In this document: piece by piece, positions 45,181 to 54,961 of the stretch
Position numbering within the stretch: position 1 is the first letter of the stretch
How the letters are laid out: each line of letters opens with the position of its first letter
NCBI GenBank assembly: GCA_002205965.3
Contig: NADL03000026.1
Location: forward strand, 558,001-622,000
Origin: Kappaphycus alvarezii
Lineage: Eukaryota > Rhodophyta > Florideophyceae > Gigartinales > Solieriaceae
Direction of reading: 5' to 3'
Length of the DNA: 64,000 bases
Notes under the pieces: generated by a model
Told to the model about the DNA's origin: nothing
Databases searched by the model: none
Seen by the model: the letters and a program-made list of their open reading frames with translations, nothing else
Translations under genes and position numbers: made by a program

Positions 45181-45960
45181 GTTTGAAAGATGAATCAGCA
45201 GGTAGAAACTCCAGCTTCTGTAAATATGCGCTCTGGTCAATCACAAAAACGCCACTCTTATTTTGGTAGAGTACGAAACCAATGAACTCCGTCGGTAGCC
45301 GCTCGTCCCCAAATCTTAGATAATCATCTACGTAGTTACCACTTACCCATCTGCGAGAAGTTAATAGAATGCGTGATTAGTTTTGATGGCTTCATGACTA
45401 GTTCATGACTGTGTTGATTATCTGATATAGCATGCCATAGAATGCCGGCATCGTAAAGGCAGTAAAGTGGAAAAAGTTGAAGACTCTGCACGGGATCAAG
45501 TTCAGACTCCGGAAAAGGCTTCTCAACAAAGACCTTTCGTGTCAGGGGTTCGGTAGACGGCAATAAAGCTTGGGTTAAAGATGAAGTTCACACATCCCAT
45601 CCGACTGCAGCCGCTATGTAAGTAATAAACGCACCAATTGGTGCTAGAGTGTAGCTGATGAATAAACCATTAGATCTTTCATTTTGTTGAGTCCCATGAT
45701 ACCTTACCTCGCTTTATTATTGACCTTTCTATCCAAAATTGACTGAGTTGCCAAAAAAAAGCGTCCAGGAAGAACATTTTCATCTCGGGGTATTTCTCCC
45801 TTGATAATAGCCCTAAAAGCTCCCAGTTCTAATAGACTGCGTATCTCCTTTTGCGTTCTTCTGTCATCTCGGAGCTTTTTGCTCGTTCTTCATCTTCGTC
45901 TACAACCTGACTAGCCATGACATCACAAAATCTGCTGACCGGAACTACGCGAGACCACGT
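45180..45960 (-). pseudogene. copia-3 reverse transcriptase
   Basis: LYCLYDAGILWHAISDN (about 45410-45470) matches K-PLYGL-x-x-x-x-x-W. The catalytic box YVDD is intact at 45323-45334. RLPTEFIGFVLYQNKSG and FVIDQSAYLQKL follow, as in the copia connection region. The domain is N-terminally indistinct and in more than one frame. It continues from integrase on the high side and into RNase H on the low side. Confidence 0.7.
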
Positions 45961-46890
45961 CGAGATCCACCATGCACTCATATGATAGCTGTTCGGGTTG
46001 AAGTACGGTTTAACTTGTGCAACATTAAAAGGACGAGCGGGTTTTTTGGTGCTCTATAACGGTTACCAATTTGCGTTGGTAATGGACGCCTTCCACTTCG
46101 AAGGGACCCAGTCATTCTCCAACACGGTTATTTATTTTTTTTCTCGCGCCGCACAAGTACCTTATCCCCGGGTTGGTAACTTCGATCCCTTGACGGTGGT
46201 AGTACTTAGCTTAGTGTACGTCGTATTATTATTCCTGCAAGCTGACTTTCCATCTTCTTTTGAGGAATTTGACCAATTTCTGCTCGCTTCGAAAGGCTCA
46301 GTCCGTTAGGCCGCGTCACAGCTGGAATCGATATCTGGGGAACTCTTCAAACACAAGGGCTGATAAAACAAGTCCTTCTGATCCCAAAGTGTCATTTATC
46401 ACTTTAACCGCACGAGAAAGGGAAAGTACCTTGTCTTCGTCTGGTCGTGAGGCACTGATCTTGCGAAACGTATTTCGAAGTGGTTCATGGTACCTCTCCC
46501 AATCCCAGACTTTAATGCGCTTCGACCACAGTTTGGCCAACAAGTACATTAGATGCTCGTGCCAAGTGGATAAATTTCTCACCAAATTGGGATTCTTGAT
46601 CGGTCATAATCTTATTTGGGAACCCGGTGTACACAGCAACCCAACCTTCATTAATCTTTTTGCATATATCTTCAATGGAAAAACTACGCAAGCATCGCGC
46701 GTCACTGAATCTTGTGCTTTCACCGACAATTTCAAGCACTGTTTCATTGTCTATGTACATGATATCAATGATTACGAACTCATTAAACTTGACGTATTCG
46801 GCCCTTTGCGAATCTTTTAATATTATCGGAGCATTTTTAATTCTATTGCACGGATTACATTGCTTCGACATTTCTTGCAGTTATCTAAGT
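45960..46890 (-). pseudogene. copia-3 integrase
   Basis: KQCNPCNRIKNAP (near 46840-46870) is the C-x2-C end of the HHCC finger. Then come FNEFVIIDIMYID (first Asp), GFPNKIMTDQESQFGEKF (second Asp), VVEAH, and after a frame change VINDTLGSEGLVLSALVFEE with FPRYR. The VKPYFN-type end is near 46000. The order fits copia integrases of the clade with a G-L-V-P-x-x-L-V-F-G motif. The + strand frames at 45998-46309 and 46260-46820 are shadows of this gene. Confidence 0.72.
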
Positions 46891-47049
46891 GTTTCTGAGA
46901 TTTCTTCCTCAGTCCGAGATCATTTGATCAGGTCGAACAGCTTTTGAGCTGTTTGGAGAAAAACTACCGATGAAAACTTGAATACTACTGCGACTTGGTA
47001 AAAAATTACAATCACTGAAGACTTGGATCTGGACACAAAGTTGTGAGAG

Positions 47050-47227
47050 ACCAGATCAAATCATTGGGATGTACTATTCGTCGAAATAGACTGCGTCATT
47101 ATTATCCTTAACATGGCTAATCCTTTTAATATGCCTGTTTGGCACGGTGCAAGGGTCACAGACTCGGTTTCCATGGCATCAAACCCAAGTAAAGCACAGA
47201 TGTTTTCTTCTAAAGTTATTAGGCGCC
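47050..47227 (-). pseudogene. copia-3 protease, C-terminal part (3' of gypsy insertion)
   Basis: On - the sequence leaving the gypsy element reads LITLEENICALLGFDAMETE and SVTLAPCQTGILKGLAML. This matches the retropepsin end (x-x-ALLG-x-D-x-M/L). It continues in frame from the N-terminal part at 52501-52700 when the gypsy element and one target duplication are removed. Confidence 0.62.
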
Positions 47228-47562
47228 TTTGGTCGTTTGCGCTGCGCGAGAGAGACGGCGGCGCGCGGGCTGGACCCCCTGTCCCTGAGGCGAAGCAACA
47301 GGCACAAAGTCCTCAGAAGACTTTCCGAGGCTGCCTCCTTCCTCCGGGCCGCTTTGCCCTGGAGGTCGGGTTTTATTCTGCGCTCCAGCTCCGCGTATCG
47401 TGCGGTACCTGCTGGCAAGCCACCTACGACTTCGTAGGTTGCGCGCGCTTCAGCCTATCTAAATCAGACTGATTCAGTTCTAAGCTATATTGGGTAACAC
47501 TGGTTACCTAATTTGGACACTCTACCCTGCGCAGTGTACTCGAATTGCTCGGTGCATCAACA
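47228..47562 (-). repeat. Gypsy 3' LTR
   Basis: Nearly identical to 52168-52500. In element orientation it starts TGTTGATGCACC and is preceded by a purine stretch GGGAGAC (polypurine tract candidate, 47563-47569). GC-rich centre with AGAGAGACGGCGGCGCGC. Confidence 0.88.
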
Positions 47563-47590
47563 GTCTCCCATGAGCGAACGCCTAGTTCGA

Positions 47591-48050
47591 TTATTTGAGG
47601 TCGATATTACGAGCTATTCGTCGTTGACGTGGTGTCCCTGTAGTGCGCAGTTCTTCGATATATTCTTTCAGCAGAACAGGCACATCGTGTTGTAAGGATT
47701 CGAACGACACCCAGTCTGTCTCTTCTTCACTGAATCCTTTCATTTGACCAGTAGCTGTAGCACGCCCGCGTTCCTTCTAATGTCTTAAACTCTTCTATGG
47801 TCAAAGTTCGTTCGCTTGGTAAGCCAAATGTTCCTTAACCTCCTCGTCACTTCGAAGTACTTTTGCTGAAACTTTAGCCTCCTTCCGTGTACCATTCTTT
47901 TTTGCCAGACAGTAGATCTTCTACCTCGAAAACGTAGTGGTCTCGGCACAGTTGTTATACGAAACGGGCCAAACACTTGAGGTTGAGTTTGGATCCAGAG
48001 TGTTTTTGCAGGACACCGCGGGGACAAATCCCCTTCGGCAAAATTCACGG
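47591..48050 (-). pseudogene. Gypsy integrase C-terminus and chromodomain
   Basis: On -, MNFAEGDLS and VHGRRLKFQQKYFEV (47785-48048) correspond to the post-integrase strand region of gypsy elements. After a shift MKGFSEEETDWVSFESLQHD and VPVLLKEYIEELRTT follow and end NIDLK with TAA at 47591-47593. KGF-x-EEE-x-x-W-x-x-x-x-x-L is the second half of a retroelement chromodomain, which in chromoviruses reads histone marks and steers insertion. The first strand (VKW) is damaged. This is 28 bp from the 3' LTR, as expected. Confidence 0.7.
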
Positions 48051-48059
48051 ACGTATTCC

Positions 48060-49165
48060 GGTCTTACGGTTGGGCATCAACAGGATTTCTTTGCTTCTTA
48101 GCACGTTCCGCACAGTCTCTGTGGAGCTTTGAGAGAGAACTCTGTAGCCTTTCGATCTCGTTGACTGCCTTTCGTCGTTCAGTAGCGATATTGTACATTG
48201 TGGACATGTTGCCTCTGACAATTGCAGACAGAGGCGAATCTCTCGGAAGTCCGGTAAACACGGTCAAGGGACATTTGCCGTTCAGTCGGCGTGTTGGTGC
48301 GTTATTAAGCGCGGACTGTATGAGGGGCAGGACGGATGGCCAAGCGTTCTGTGGAAGTTGAAACTCAGAAAGAATAGCCTGGTTGTTCGCAACAGCTCGC
48401 AGCACACAACTTCGACCGACCCGTTGCTCCACGGGCAGTACGGCAAGGTAAATGATGGCGAGCCTTCAGGGCATCGCAATACGTTTGATAAGCTGATTCT
48501 TAAAGTGGGTACTTGGTCCGATATCCAGCATTTTGGTACGCCGAACGCTGCGAACCAGTCTAGGAGTACTGCTGCTGTGGTTTCGGCATCGGCTTCCGCT
48601 GTTGCTCTCAGCCATACGTATCCAGAGAGGTCATCCTTAGCTATAAGAACGTACAGAAGATCCTTCACACCTTTCCTCATGAAACAGAAGTCAAAATGTA
48701 TCATTTCGTTTGGTGTGCTGCGTGCATACATGACCGAGGGGCCTGGGTACCACTGCACTGACTCCGTAGCGGTGCAGTGAAGGCAGGATCCAACAAACTA
48801 CTGAACGTCCTCGTTGAGTTTCTTCCACCAGAATAGTTCGGAGATAGAGGTGCGTGTTGGTTCATAAGCTCTGTGACCCCTCTTCAGTGTGTGCTGCAAC
48901 CAGGATTCGGAGACGGAGGTGATAGTCGGAGTCGGGGATCCATAATTTCCCGGACGCGAGTCTCCAAGGACTTGTTTCTTTTGATAGTGACGCAGGCGAT
49001 TCTGTTGCGTGTCGGATCTGCGATGTCTTGATATCGGCCTCCGTTGGCCAGTCGAGTTCTCTTTCAAAGTAGGGTGATTAGACCATGCATTGATTCGTAC
49101 TGATGTGGGTGTAGTCACGGTACTCTGTGGCTGTACTGCCATCTCGTTAACAGATCCGCCCAAAC
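48060..49165 (-). pseudogene. Gypsy integrase core
   Basis: The zinc-binding region is GHRAYEPTRTSISELFWWKK (48798-49163 frame), followed in another frame by the paired Cys. The catalytic core has NEMIHFDFCFMRKG (first Asp), ISDQ (second Asp) and WSNGSVEVVCCELLR, which holds the catalytic Glu. QNAWPSVLPLIQSALNNAPT (48064-48432 frame) continues the core. Chromovirus integrases have this N-G-x-V-E signature. At least two shifts separate the parts. Confidence 0.75.
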
Positions 49166-49199
49166 GTTCTTATCTCCTGGAACATGTTCGATTATGTAC

Positions 49200-49605
49200 C
49201 GGAACGCCGCTCAGCTTCAAAAGCAGACAGGATTTTGGCCGTATGGATCGTAAATGTACACAAGATTTGCGTGGTCTGTGTAGATGGAGGTGGTCCTTCC
49301 TCCTGTCAGATGGTTCATGCGACACATCGCTTCTACAATAGCGTATCCTTCTTTCTCCGGGACGCTCCATCGCTCCGAAGATCCCTGAAGGCGCCGGAGA
49401 GGAAACTCATGGGTTCGTGCCGTTGGTCCTCGATAGGTTTGCCTTCGTCTTCTGTGGGGATTGCGTAAGGATAGCCGACCAATGGGAATCGGAGGCGTCG
49501 GTAAATAGGCAGGTACGGTAGCCTTCTTTCGGGAGTGCCAGTCTGGTAGCTGCTGCAAGATGAGAGATTACTTTCTCGAATGCCGCAGTGTGGCTGGTCC
49601 CCATA
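49200..49605 (-). pseudogene. Gypsy RNase H
   Basis: LFTDASDSHWSAILTQ supplies the first catalytic Asp (TDAS). SGAFRGSSERWSVPEKEGYA and IYTDHANLVYIYDP follow, matching the F-x-GS-x-RWS-x-x-EKE and TDH-NL motifs of Ty3/gypsy RNase H. A frame change lies between the first Asp and the EKE motif. Confidence 0.77.
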
Positions 49606-50570
49606 AATGACTAATATGTATCTTCGCTACTGCCTTCTTCGTCCTCTTGCCGGCCTTTCGATACGCATCCTCGAGCAAGTCGTGGAGTGTTGGATAACCC
49701 TCGAGAAATCTGGGATTGAGGTTCTCATCCAGTTTGCGGCACAGATGAGCTGCTGGAGTTCGCTACCCATCTCGGGTTTCCGCATGTTCAGCAGAGCATC
49801 TATGTTGCGTGGGTCGAAACGAACGCCTTCTTTTGATATGATACGCCCGCAAAACTTCACTTCCTTGCAGAAGAAACAGGATTTGGCTGGTTGACCTTGA
49901 AACCTACGTGCTTGCAGACGTTGAGGAATGATTCGATGTCCTTCAGCAGCTCGGCTTCTGACTTCGCGTACATAAGAAAGTCGTCCAGCCACTGTATCAT
50001 GCGTTTGACCCTCTCACTGAAATGTTCACCAGTAACGGACTGGAAGTGGTTTCCCGAGTCCGTTCCTCCCTGAAGTGTTCGCGTTGGGCAATAAACTCCG
50101 TCTGGGGTTTGTATTGCCATGATTTCCTGGGACTTCGCGTCGAGGGGATCTGCCAGTAGCCATGCGTAAAGTCGATGTTTGCGAAACATTCGCTTTCACT
50201 GCAGTCCTGTAGCAGTGACTCTAAGTGTGGCATTGCTGATTGCATCGGGAGCGTTCTCGCATTGGTACCCCGGAGATCCACTGTGAACGTAGTTTGTCTG
50301 TTCCAGGTTTTGGTACAGCGAGAGCGGGGCTAGCCCAGCGAGCACTAGGGTTCTTGTAGACAGCTCCGATTTTCTCCAGTTGCTGTACCGTATGGCGGAT
50401 GAAGACCCTCTGGTTCGGCGCGTAACGGCGTTGTGCGCATCGGAACGGCTTTGCGTTTGGTTTAAGCTTGATCGAGAGCGGTCGGACGCTGGCGGGGGAT
50501 CTGGACCGAGCTTGATCCGAAAGCAGTCCCGATGTGATTCTAACAACTGCTTCAGTGTCTTCGCTCCCTT
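49606..50570 (-). pseudogene. Gypsy reverse transcriptase
   Basis: In order on -: a decayed fingers segment, LRGTNARTLPMQSAMPHLES, ECFANIDFTHGYWQIP (first catalytic Asp), GGTDSGNHFQ, and IQWLDDFLMYAKSEAELLKD with the LDD box at 49980-49988 intact. Thumb and connection follow (KEVKFCGRIISKEGVRFDPR near 49830-49880). Two or three one-base shifts break the domain. The catalytic Asp residues are all retained, consistent with a young element. Confidence 0.8.
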
Positions 50571-50788
50571 CGCTGACATACCGTTGTTACTTGCGTCCAC
50601 GACTGCCTTTTCCAATGCTTCCTGGATCGACGCATGGGAGTCGGTTCCGAATCCTGCCTGCAGGCATTCTGGTGGCTCTACAGGGTCGTCGTCTATGTAA
50701 CGATAGCTGAGTCCCTTGAATGATGTCGAGGAAATTCTGATTGTGTCTGCCCTCAGTTCCTTCTCTGACATCCCATCTATTTCCTTGC

Positions 50789-51670
50789 CTACCTTCTGCA
50801 GTGCTTTGCAAAGTCGAATCCCATGGACTTCAGTAGGGGTCTTCCAAGGAGTACCTCCGCCATGTCTTCGTCGGCGACGAGGAAGTCCACGTCTCGTATG
50901 CGTACCGGCAGCCCAGTGTTCGGGAGGATGATGGTCAGGGAGAGTTGGGTTTTTCTCGAAGCGGTTGGAACACTTGCTTGTACCTTTCCTTTCACTGCGG
51001 GTTCGAGTATCAATGGTTTCTCGAATCGGTGGTAGGCGGTGTTCGGGTGCTTCTGGCAGATATTGGCGAATGTCGAAGACGAGATAACGGACGCGTCTGC
51101 GCCCGAATCGCATAGAGCGGTCGCTGTAAGAATCGAGTAGCGGCCTTCTTTCTCGTCCGGAACTACATCGTTTGTTGAACGGAGAGAGGCGATCGTAACC
51201 TTCCTATCGCGTTTCCGCTTGTTGCCGAAGAATTCGTCCAGAAGTTGATTTTGCTTTTCCTTTGAGGTGACCGGACATTTTCGGATGGGGTGAATGCCAT
51301 TGCACTCTTCTTTGTTTAAGCACGGCTTATCCCAGATGCCATTGGCTCCTTTCTTCTTCGACGCGCCTGCCTCCTCTTTCTTACCGAGGCGATCGTGCAC
51401 AGTGCGCGTCGTTTTTTGCAACTTCTTTGGCGGATCTTGGATGCTGTTGTCCTTCACGGTCTTTGAATTTCCGTTGCCGTGCTTTCTTTTCAGCTTCTGC
51501 GAGGCTGACTGGACAGCGTGCACCTGATCCGCGAGCATCGATAAAGTGTTTGCGAAGAAGGTCAGATTCCCTTTCTGCTCCGCGGTCCACATACCCATCT
51601 GATCGCGCACAAGTTGCTTGAGCTCTGGGGTTCGACTTTGCATACCAGTTTTGAGACTAGCTGCTTGCAC
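50789..51670 (-). pseudogene. Gypsy gag C-terminus, zinc knuckle and protease
   Basis: A 293-codon open frame. It begins in gag (LKQLVRDQMGMWTAEQKGN), has a basic region (KLKRKHGNGNSKT), an unusual zinc knuckle CLNKEECNGIHPIRKC (C-x5-C-x3-H-x4-C), and then the aspartic protease active site LCDSGADASVISSSTF, followed by FLVADEDMAEVLLGRPLL, the second retropepsin signature. The gag and protease parts are in one frame, so Gag-Pol is probably translated as one chain. The upstream part of gag is in another frame, joined by a shift near 51640. Confidence 0.77.
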
Positions 51671-52120
51671 CGGTCTGTCTCAGTGATCACCTCTGAGGCG
51701 TTGTGTTCATCCAGGGCAGTGATAACGTCCAACAAAAACTGCTCAGCAGTACCAGCTGGGTCCCTCGGAAGCAGTTTGTATGTCACGGTAGAGATAGCCT
51801 CCTCGACACGGTCGTTCAAATCCCTGGATGTGTGCGCAAGACGAGAATCGAACCATTGCTTGACGGCTTCGTCCGTGGCTTCCTCTGCCTTCGATGCGCC
51901 GGAGATTCTGCCCAAGATACACAAGCTATGTAATAGCTTAGGCTTGATACACTGGCGAATTGAGGCCGGTTTGATTTTCTGGTTGGTAGGTCTTCCAGTG
52001 TTAATATCGGTCACGCGTTCCAAATAGGGGCGTAGATCGTCTCGAAACGGATGAGCTCGGGTTGCGTGGCTTTGGCCAGGCTAGGTGCCTGTATCGTATT
52101 GACGAGCCCGTACGTCGACA
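51560..52120 (-). pseudogene. Gypsy gag N-terminal part
   Basis: The likely start is the ATG at 52118-52120 (MSTYGLVNTIQAPSLAKATQ). A one-base deletion at about 52025 in a run of C separates it from the next frame, ERVTDINTGRPTNQKIKPAS through AEQFLLDVITALDEHNASEV. The helical capsid-like content and position directly after the 5' LTR support gag. The + strand frame at 51614-52027 is its shadow. Confidence 0.7.
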
Positions 52121-52167
52121 TCGCTTTGTTGCAGTGTTGCGATACGATTTGACGTCTCAAAGCGCTT

Positions 52168-52500
52168 TGTTGGTCGTTTGCGCTGCGCGAGAGAGACGGC
52201 GGCGCGCGGGCTGGACCCTGTCCTGAGGCGAAGCAACAGGCACAAAGTCCTCAGAAGACTTCCGAGGCTGCCTCCTTCCTCCGGGCCGCTTTGCCCTGGA
52301 GGTCGGGTTTTATTCTGCGCTCCAGCTCCGCGTATCGTGCGGTACCTGCTGACAAGCCACCTACGACTTCGTAGGTTGCGCGCGCTTCAGCCTTTCTGAA
52401 TCAGACTGATTCAGTTCTAAGCTAGATTGGGTAACACTGGTTACCTAATTTGGACACACTACCCTGCGGCAGTGTACCCGAATTTCCCGGTGCATCAACA
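52168..52500 (-). repeat. Gypsy 5' LTR
   Basis: Matches 47228-47562. Differences include CCCCC/CCC, CCC/CC and TTT/TT runs, and a few substitutions near the outer end. Just inside it, in element orientation, AAGCGCTTTGAGACG lies at the primer-binding position but does not start with TGG, so the primer is unclear. Confidence 0.88.
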
Positions 52501-52700
52501 GAGCCTTGGAACGCAAAGGGTGGTATCCAAAGGGAAGACGACTTTGCCGAGTGACTCAGATGTAGAATAAACAAAGCGAAATCGATTTCATGAAGGTAAA
52601 GTACGCCTCTCCTGAATTCCTAAGATGCTGCAAATTATTTTAAACTCTTTGGGACCTACTACAGATTAATGTGCTCCAGTATAACAGAGCATTATTATAG
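52501..52700 (-). pseudogene. copia-3 protease, N-terminal part (5' of gypsy insertion)
   Basis: On -, MLCYTGAH (about 52665-52690) occupies the retropepsin active site, with Tyr where the catalytic Asp of DTGA should be and a stop just after. It is followed by SVVGPKEF, RFRFVYSTSESLGKVVFPLD and TTLCVP at the gypsy junction. The rest of the protease is at 47050-47227. The loss of Asp and the stops mean this protease was dead. Confidence 0.6.
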
Positions 52701-53058
52701 GTATTACAATGTGTAATTAAGTCTTCATTTTTCCAATTAATACATCATTCATCCAGATGTTCTTCCATTCTTTCCGTTATGGGCTCTTGCTCAGACTTTT
52801 TCGGCGGCGCGGCAGCGCAAAACGTACTTTAAATTTTACAATAGATCCCCGTCACCAAGGCGAAAATCCTCCACGGGATCACTGACGAATGTCGCCGAAG
52901 ATACCGTCGTATATGATAGCTGTAATAGAAAAAAACTATCTGTGACTAAATAGAATCTCAGTAATTTTTTTAGAGAAGTGCAAATCAAATTCCTGCAGCT
53001 CACTGAGCTTCTCTTTGCCCTCTTCTGATTCTTAAATCTTCCTTTGCTTCCTTAACTC
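52701..53058. other. copia-3 gag-protease spacer, nothing recognised
   Basis: Within copia-3 between the gag zinc finger and the protease active site. Frames are short and broken. Confidence 0.4.
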
Positions 53059-53949
53059 TTATCCTGATATTTGATAATGTCTGCGAGTATGCGAACAGAG
53101 GACTCTCTCTCTCAAGGCGAGAACGAGTGTGAGCTGTGAGTTCTTCCGTGGTGCACTTGTGCTTCGGTCCCCAGCGGGCTCTACATTTGATACACTGGTT
53201 GCGCCTTCGCGCTTCCTCGAGGGCTCTAGAAGAGTGTACCTTGCACTGCCACTGACCCCTGATTTACGGTCGTTACTACCATTATAACCTCGGCGATGAA
53301 AGCGTGGATTGCGACTATATCGCATCATATGCATGCTCATTTCTTCCTCATCAAATATAACTGTCCTGAAGGCATGTTTGTTACCTGCCAGCTGCTTAAG
53401 TTGACGGGTGTTTTGGATAGACTCGTGTCATGTCGTCGCAAACTTTGTAAAAGAGTAGTTCTGATAGGTGACGCTTTGAAAAGGAATCCAAGACCCACAA
53501 GAAGTCTGTCTTGTAGGCATCCGTGCGGAAATCAAGAGGACACTGGGAGTAACTTCACTTTTATATTCCACGAGCTTATTGAGACCATCAGAGACCTCAT
53601 TAATGTCTCTTCCACGCATGAAGGACCTGAGACGAAGAGTATCATGTGAATCATTTGCCTGAATCTGCCCCACGTCACTAAGATACTCACTTGTCATTGC
53701 TTTGACTATTTCTGGGTAATTTATGGTGATGTTGCAATTCTCTAGGAAAACACGTCGAGCAGAACGATCCAGAATTTGGAAAAATAAATCAGCCTTCTGA
53801 GAAAAAGAAAACTTGTACTTCTGAGCACAGATTCCGTACATCTGAAGGGTGCCATAATCCTGAGCACAAATTATGCACATCTGAAGGGTTTCTTGTGAAA
53901 TTTCACCGGAGAACCTGCTCTCATTAAACATTTGCTGCACTAATTTCAC
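53059..53949 (-). pseudogene. copia-3 gag with zinc finger
   Basis: The upper frame (53949-53428) has KADLFFQILDRSARRVFLEN, NYPEIVKAMTSEYLSDVGQI and SFMRGRDINEVSDGLNKLVE, the helical body of gag in this copia clade. The lower frame gives RYSRNPRFHRRGYN. In a third frame, LEEARRRNQCIKCRARWGPK and HKC (about 53135-53215) form a Cys/His finger likely to bind RNA. The N-terminal part contains a tandem 39-bp duplication (53815-53890). Three frames are needed to read it, so it is a relic. It lies 5' of the gypsy insertion within copia-3. Confidence 0.6.
53815..53890. repeat. Tandem 39-bp duplication in gag
   Basis: CTGAGCACA...CATCTGAAGGGT occurs twice in succession. It is a multiple of three, so the frame is kept (LQM-x-x-ICAQ repeated). 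Confidence 0.6.
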
Positions 53950-54225
53950 CTTGCGATAATCTTCAAAAATGTTCTGGTGACTTTCATGAGATTAAAAAGG
54001 GTTCTGGCTGGAGTTCGAATCTCTCAGAGGATTATGATCACCATTACGGGTGTGCTGAACTTTATTTGCAGAAATATTGGGAACAAATGGAGATGTCCCA
54101 CCGAAAGGAAGTATAACACGGAATATATGCGGATAGTCATGATTTCCAACCAAGGCCTATGCAGAAAGAGTATTATCCGCGCGTGATTTGCGATTTTCGT
54201 TACCTGGTGCATGATTCAGGGCAAA

Positions 54226-54732
54226 TTAACTATTATTTAAACCAAGGTACGCATTGAACCTCATAACGATGGTCTGCGTCAGAGCTGGGATGCAGTTCAT
54301 CAGATGAAAAATCTTAATATTTGTATACAAATATCTTTCACTCTTATCTTCATAAGAAAGTCTCACGCTGTCCATAAAGTCATTCAGAATCTCCTGAAAT
54401 CCATATACCTCAACTACTCTGAACAAACTTTGACTGGCGACAGTGGTATGGAGAAACAATCCTCCAAAAGAGTCGCTGCGGCGCGGGGAGAATATCAGCC
54501 ATGTACTCAGCAATTTCTTCGTACTCTGGCAAAGCTGAGGATGCTTATTAAGTATGATAATACGTTGGTCAGAAATCGTGAAAAACCTTATTGTTGTTTT
54601 AGCTGCATCAAATACTTTCGCTCGTAAATATTCAGTCAAATATAACATAGAGATCATCCTAAGTATCTGATTACGCTTCTGGTTGAACTGGTGCCACGAA
54701 AAGGCGGCATTCTTTACGATACTTGTTAGCAC
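54226..54732 (-). CDS. Unidentified 168-codon frame in the copia-3 5' leader
   Basis: It is uninterrupted, from ATG at 54730-54732 to a stop at 54226, between the 5' LTR and gag of copia-3. Content is Phe/Ile/Leu-rich with no recognised domain (for example WHQFNQKRNQILRMISMLYL and VVEVYGFQEILNDFMDSVRL). Copia leaders usually are short and non-coding. A 168-codon open frame in a decayed element is notable, but it may be chance or belong to gag's N-terminus in another frame. Confidence 0.35.
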   Translation of the reverse strand: MLTSIVKNAAFSWHQFNQKRNQILRMISMLYLTEYLRAKVFDAAKTTIRFFTISDQRIIILNKHPQLCQSTKKLLSTWLIFSPRRSDSFGGLFLHTTVASQSLFRVVEVYGFQEILNDFMDSVRLSYEDKSERYLYTNIKIFHLMNCIPALTQTIVMRFNAYLGLNNS

Positions 54733-54956
54733 GATGACGACGGACAGTCTTCGTATTCTCGCACGCTTTTCTAAGGGGGTGATGGTTGCGGTGGAGAAAA
54801 CTCCACCAGAAATATGCCCAGTCTAGAGTGAGAAAACGAATTATACGATGATGACAGACTGTTTTCGTATTCTATAACGCTATCTTTGAGGAATTGATGG
54901 TTGTGGTATAGAAAATTCCACCAGAAATGTGGTTAGTAGAGAGCTGAAAAACGAAT
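54732..54956. repeat. Two tandem units of about 112 bp
   Basis: GATGACGACGGACAG...GAAAACGAATT at about 54732-54843 is followed by GATGATGACAGACTG...AAAAACGAATTC at about 54847-54956, clearly alike though diverged. Both lie between the leader frame and the 5' LTR of copia-3. Confidence 0.72.
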
Positions 54957-54961
54957 TCGGA

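Larger units (their letters stand above)
47228..52500 (-). mobile_element. Ty3/gypsy chromodomain retrotransposon, nearly complete
   Basis: Two LTRs of about 333-335 bp (47228-47562 and 52168-52500) flank gag, protease, reverse transcriptase, RNase H, integrase and a C-terminal chromodomain, all on -. LTR ends are TGTTG...CAACA in element orientation. Imperfect 5-bp duplications flank it (GCGCC before 47228, GAGCC after 52500). The LTRs are very similar, differing largely by homopolymer length, so insertion was recent relative to everything else here. Frames are broken at a modest number of places. It sits inside the protease of copia-3. Confidence 0.88.

Noticed and set aside
45998-46820. 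+ strand frames of 103 and 186 codons
   Set aside because: Antisense shadows of the copia-3 integrase, whose motifs are on -.
47113-47472. 119-codon + frame across the gypsy LTR boundary
   Set aside because: It spans the junction of copia-3 and the gypsy LTR, so it is a by-product of the insertion.
51614-52027. 137-codon + strand frame
   Set aside because: Exact antisense shadow of the gypsy gag.
54016-54050. GAGTTCGAATCTC resembling a tRNA B box
   Set aside because: No A box, anticodon stem or acceptor stem at suitable distance.
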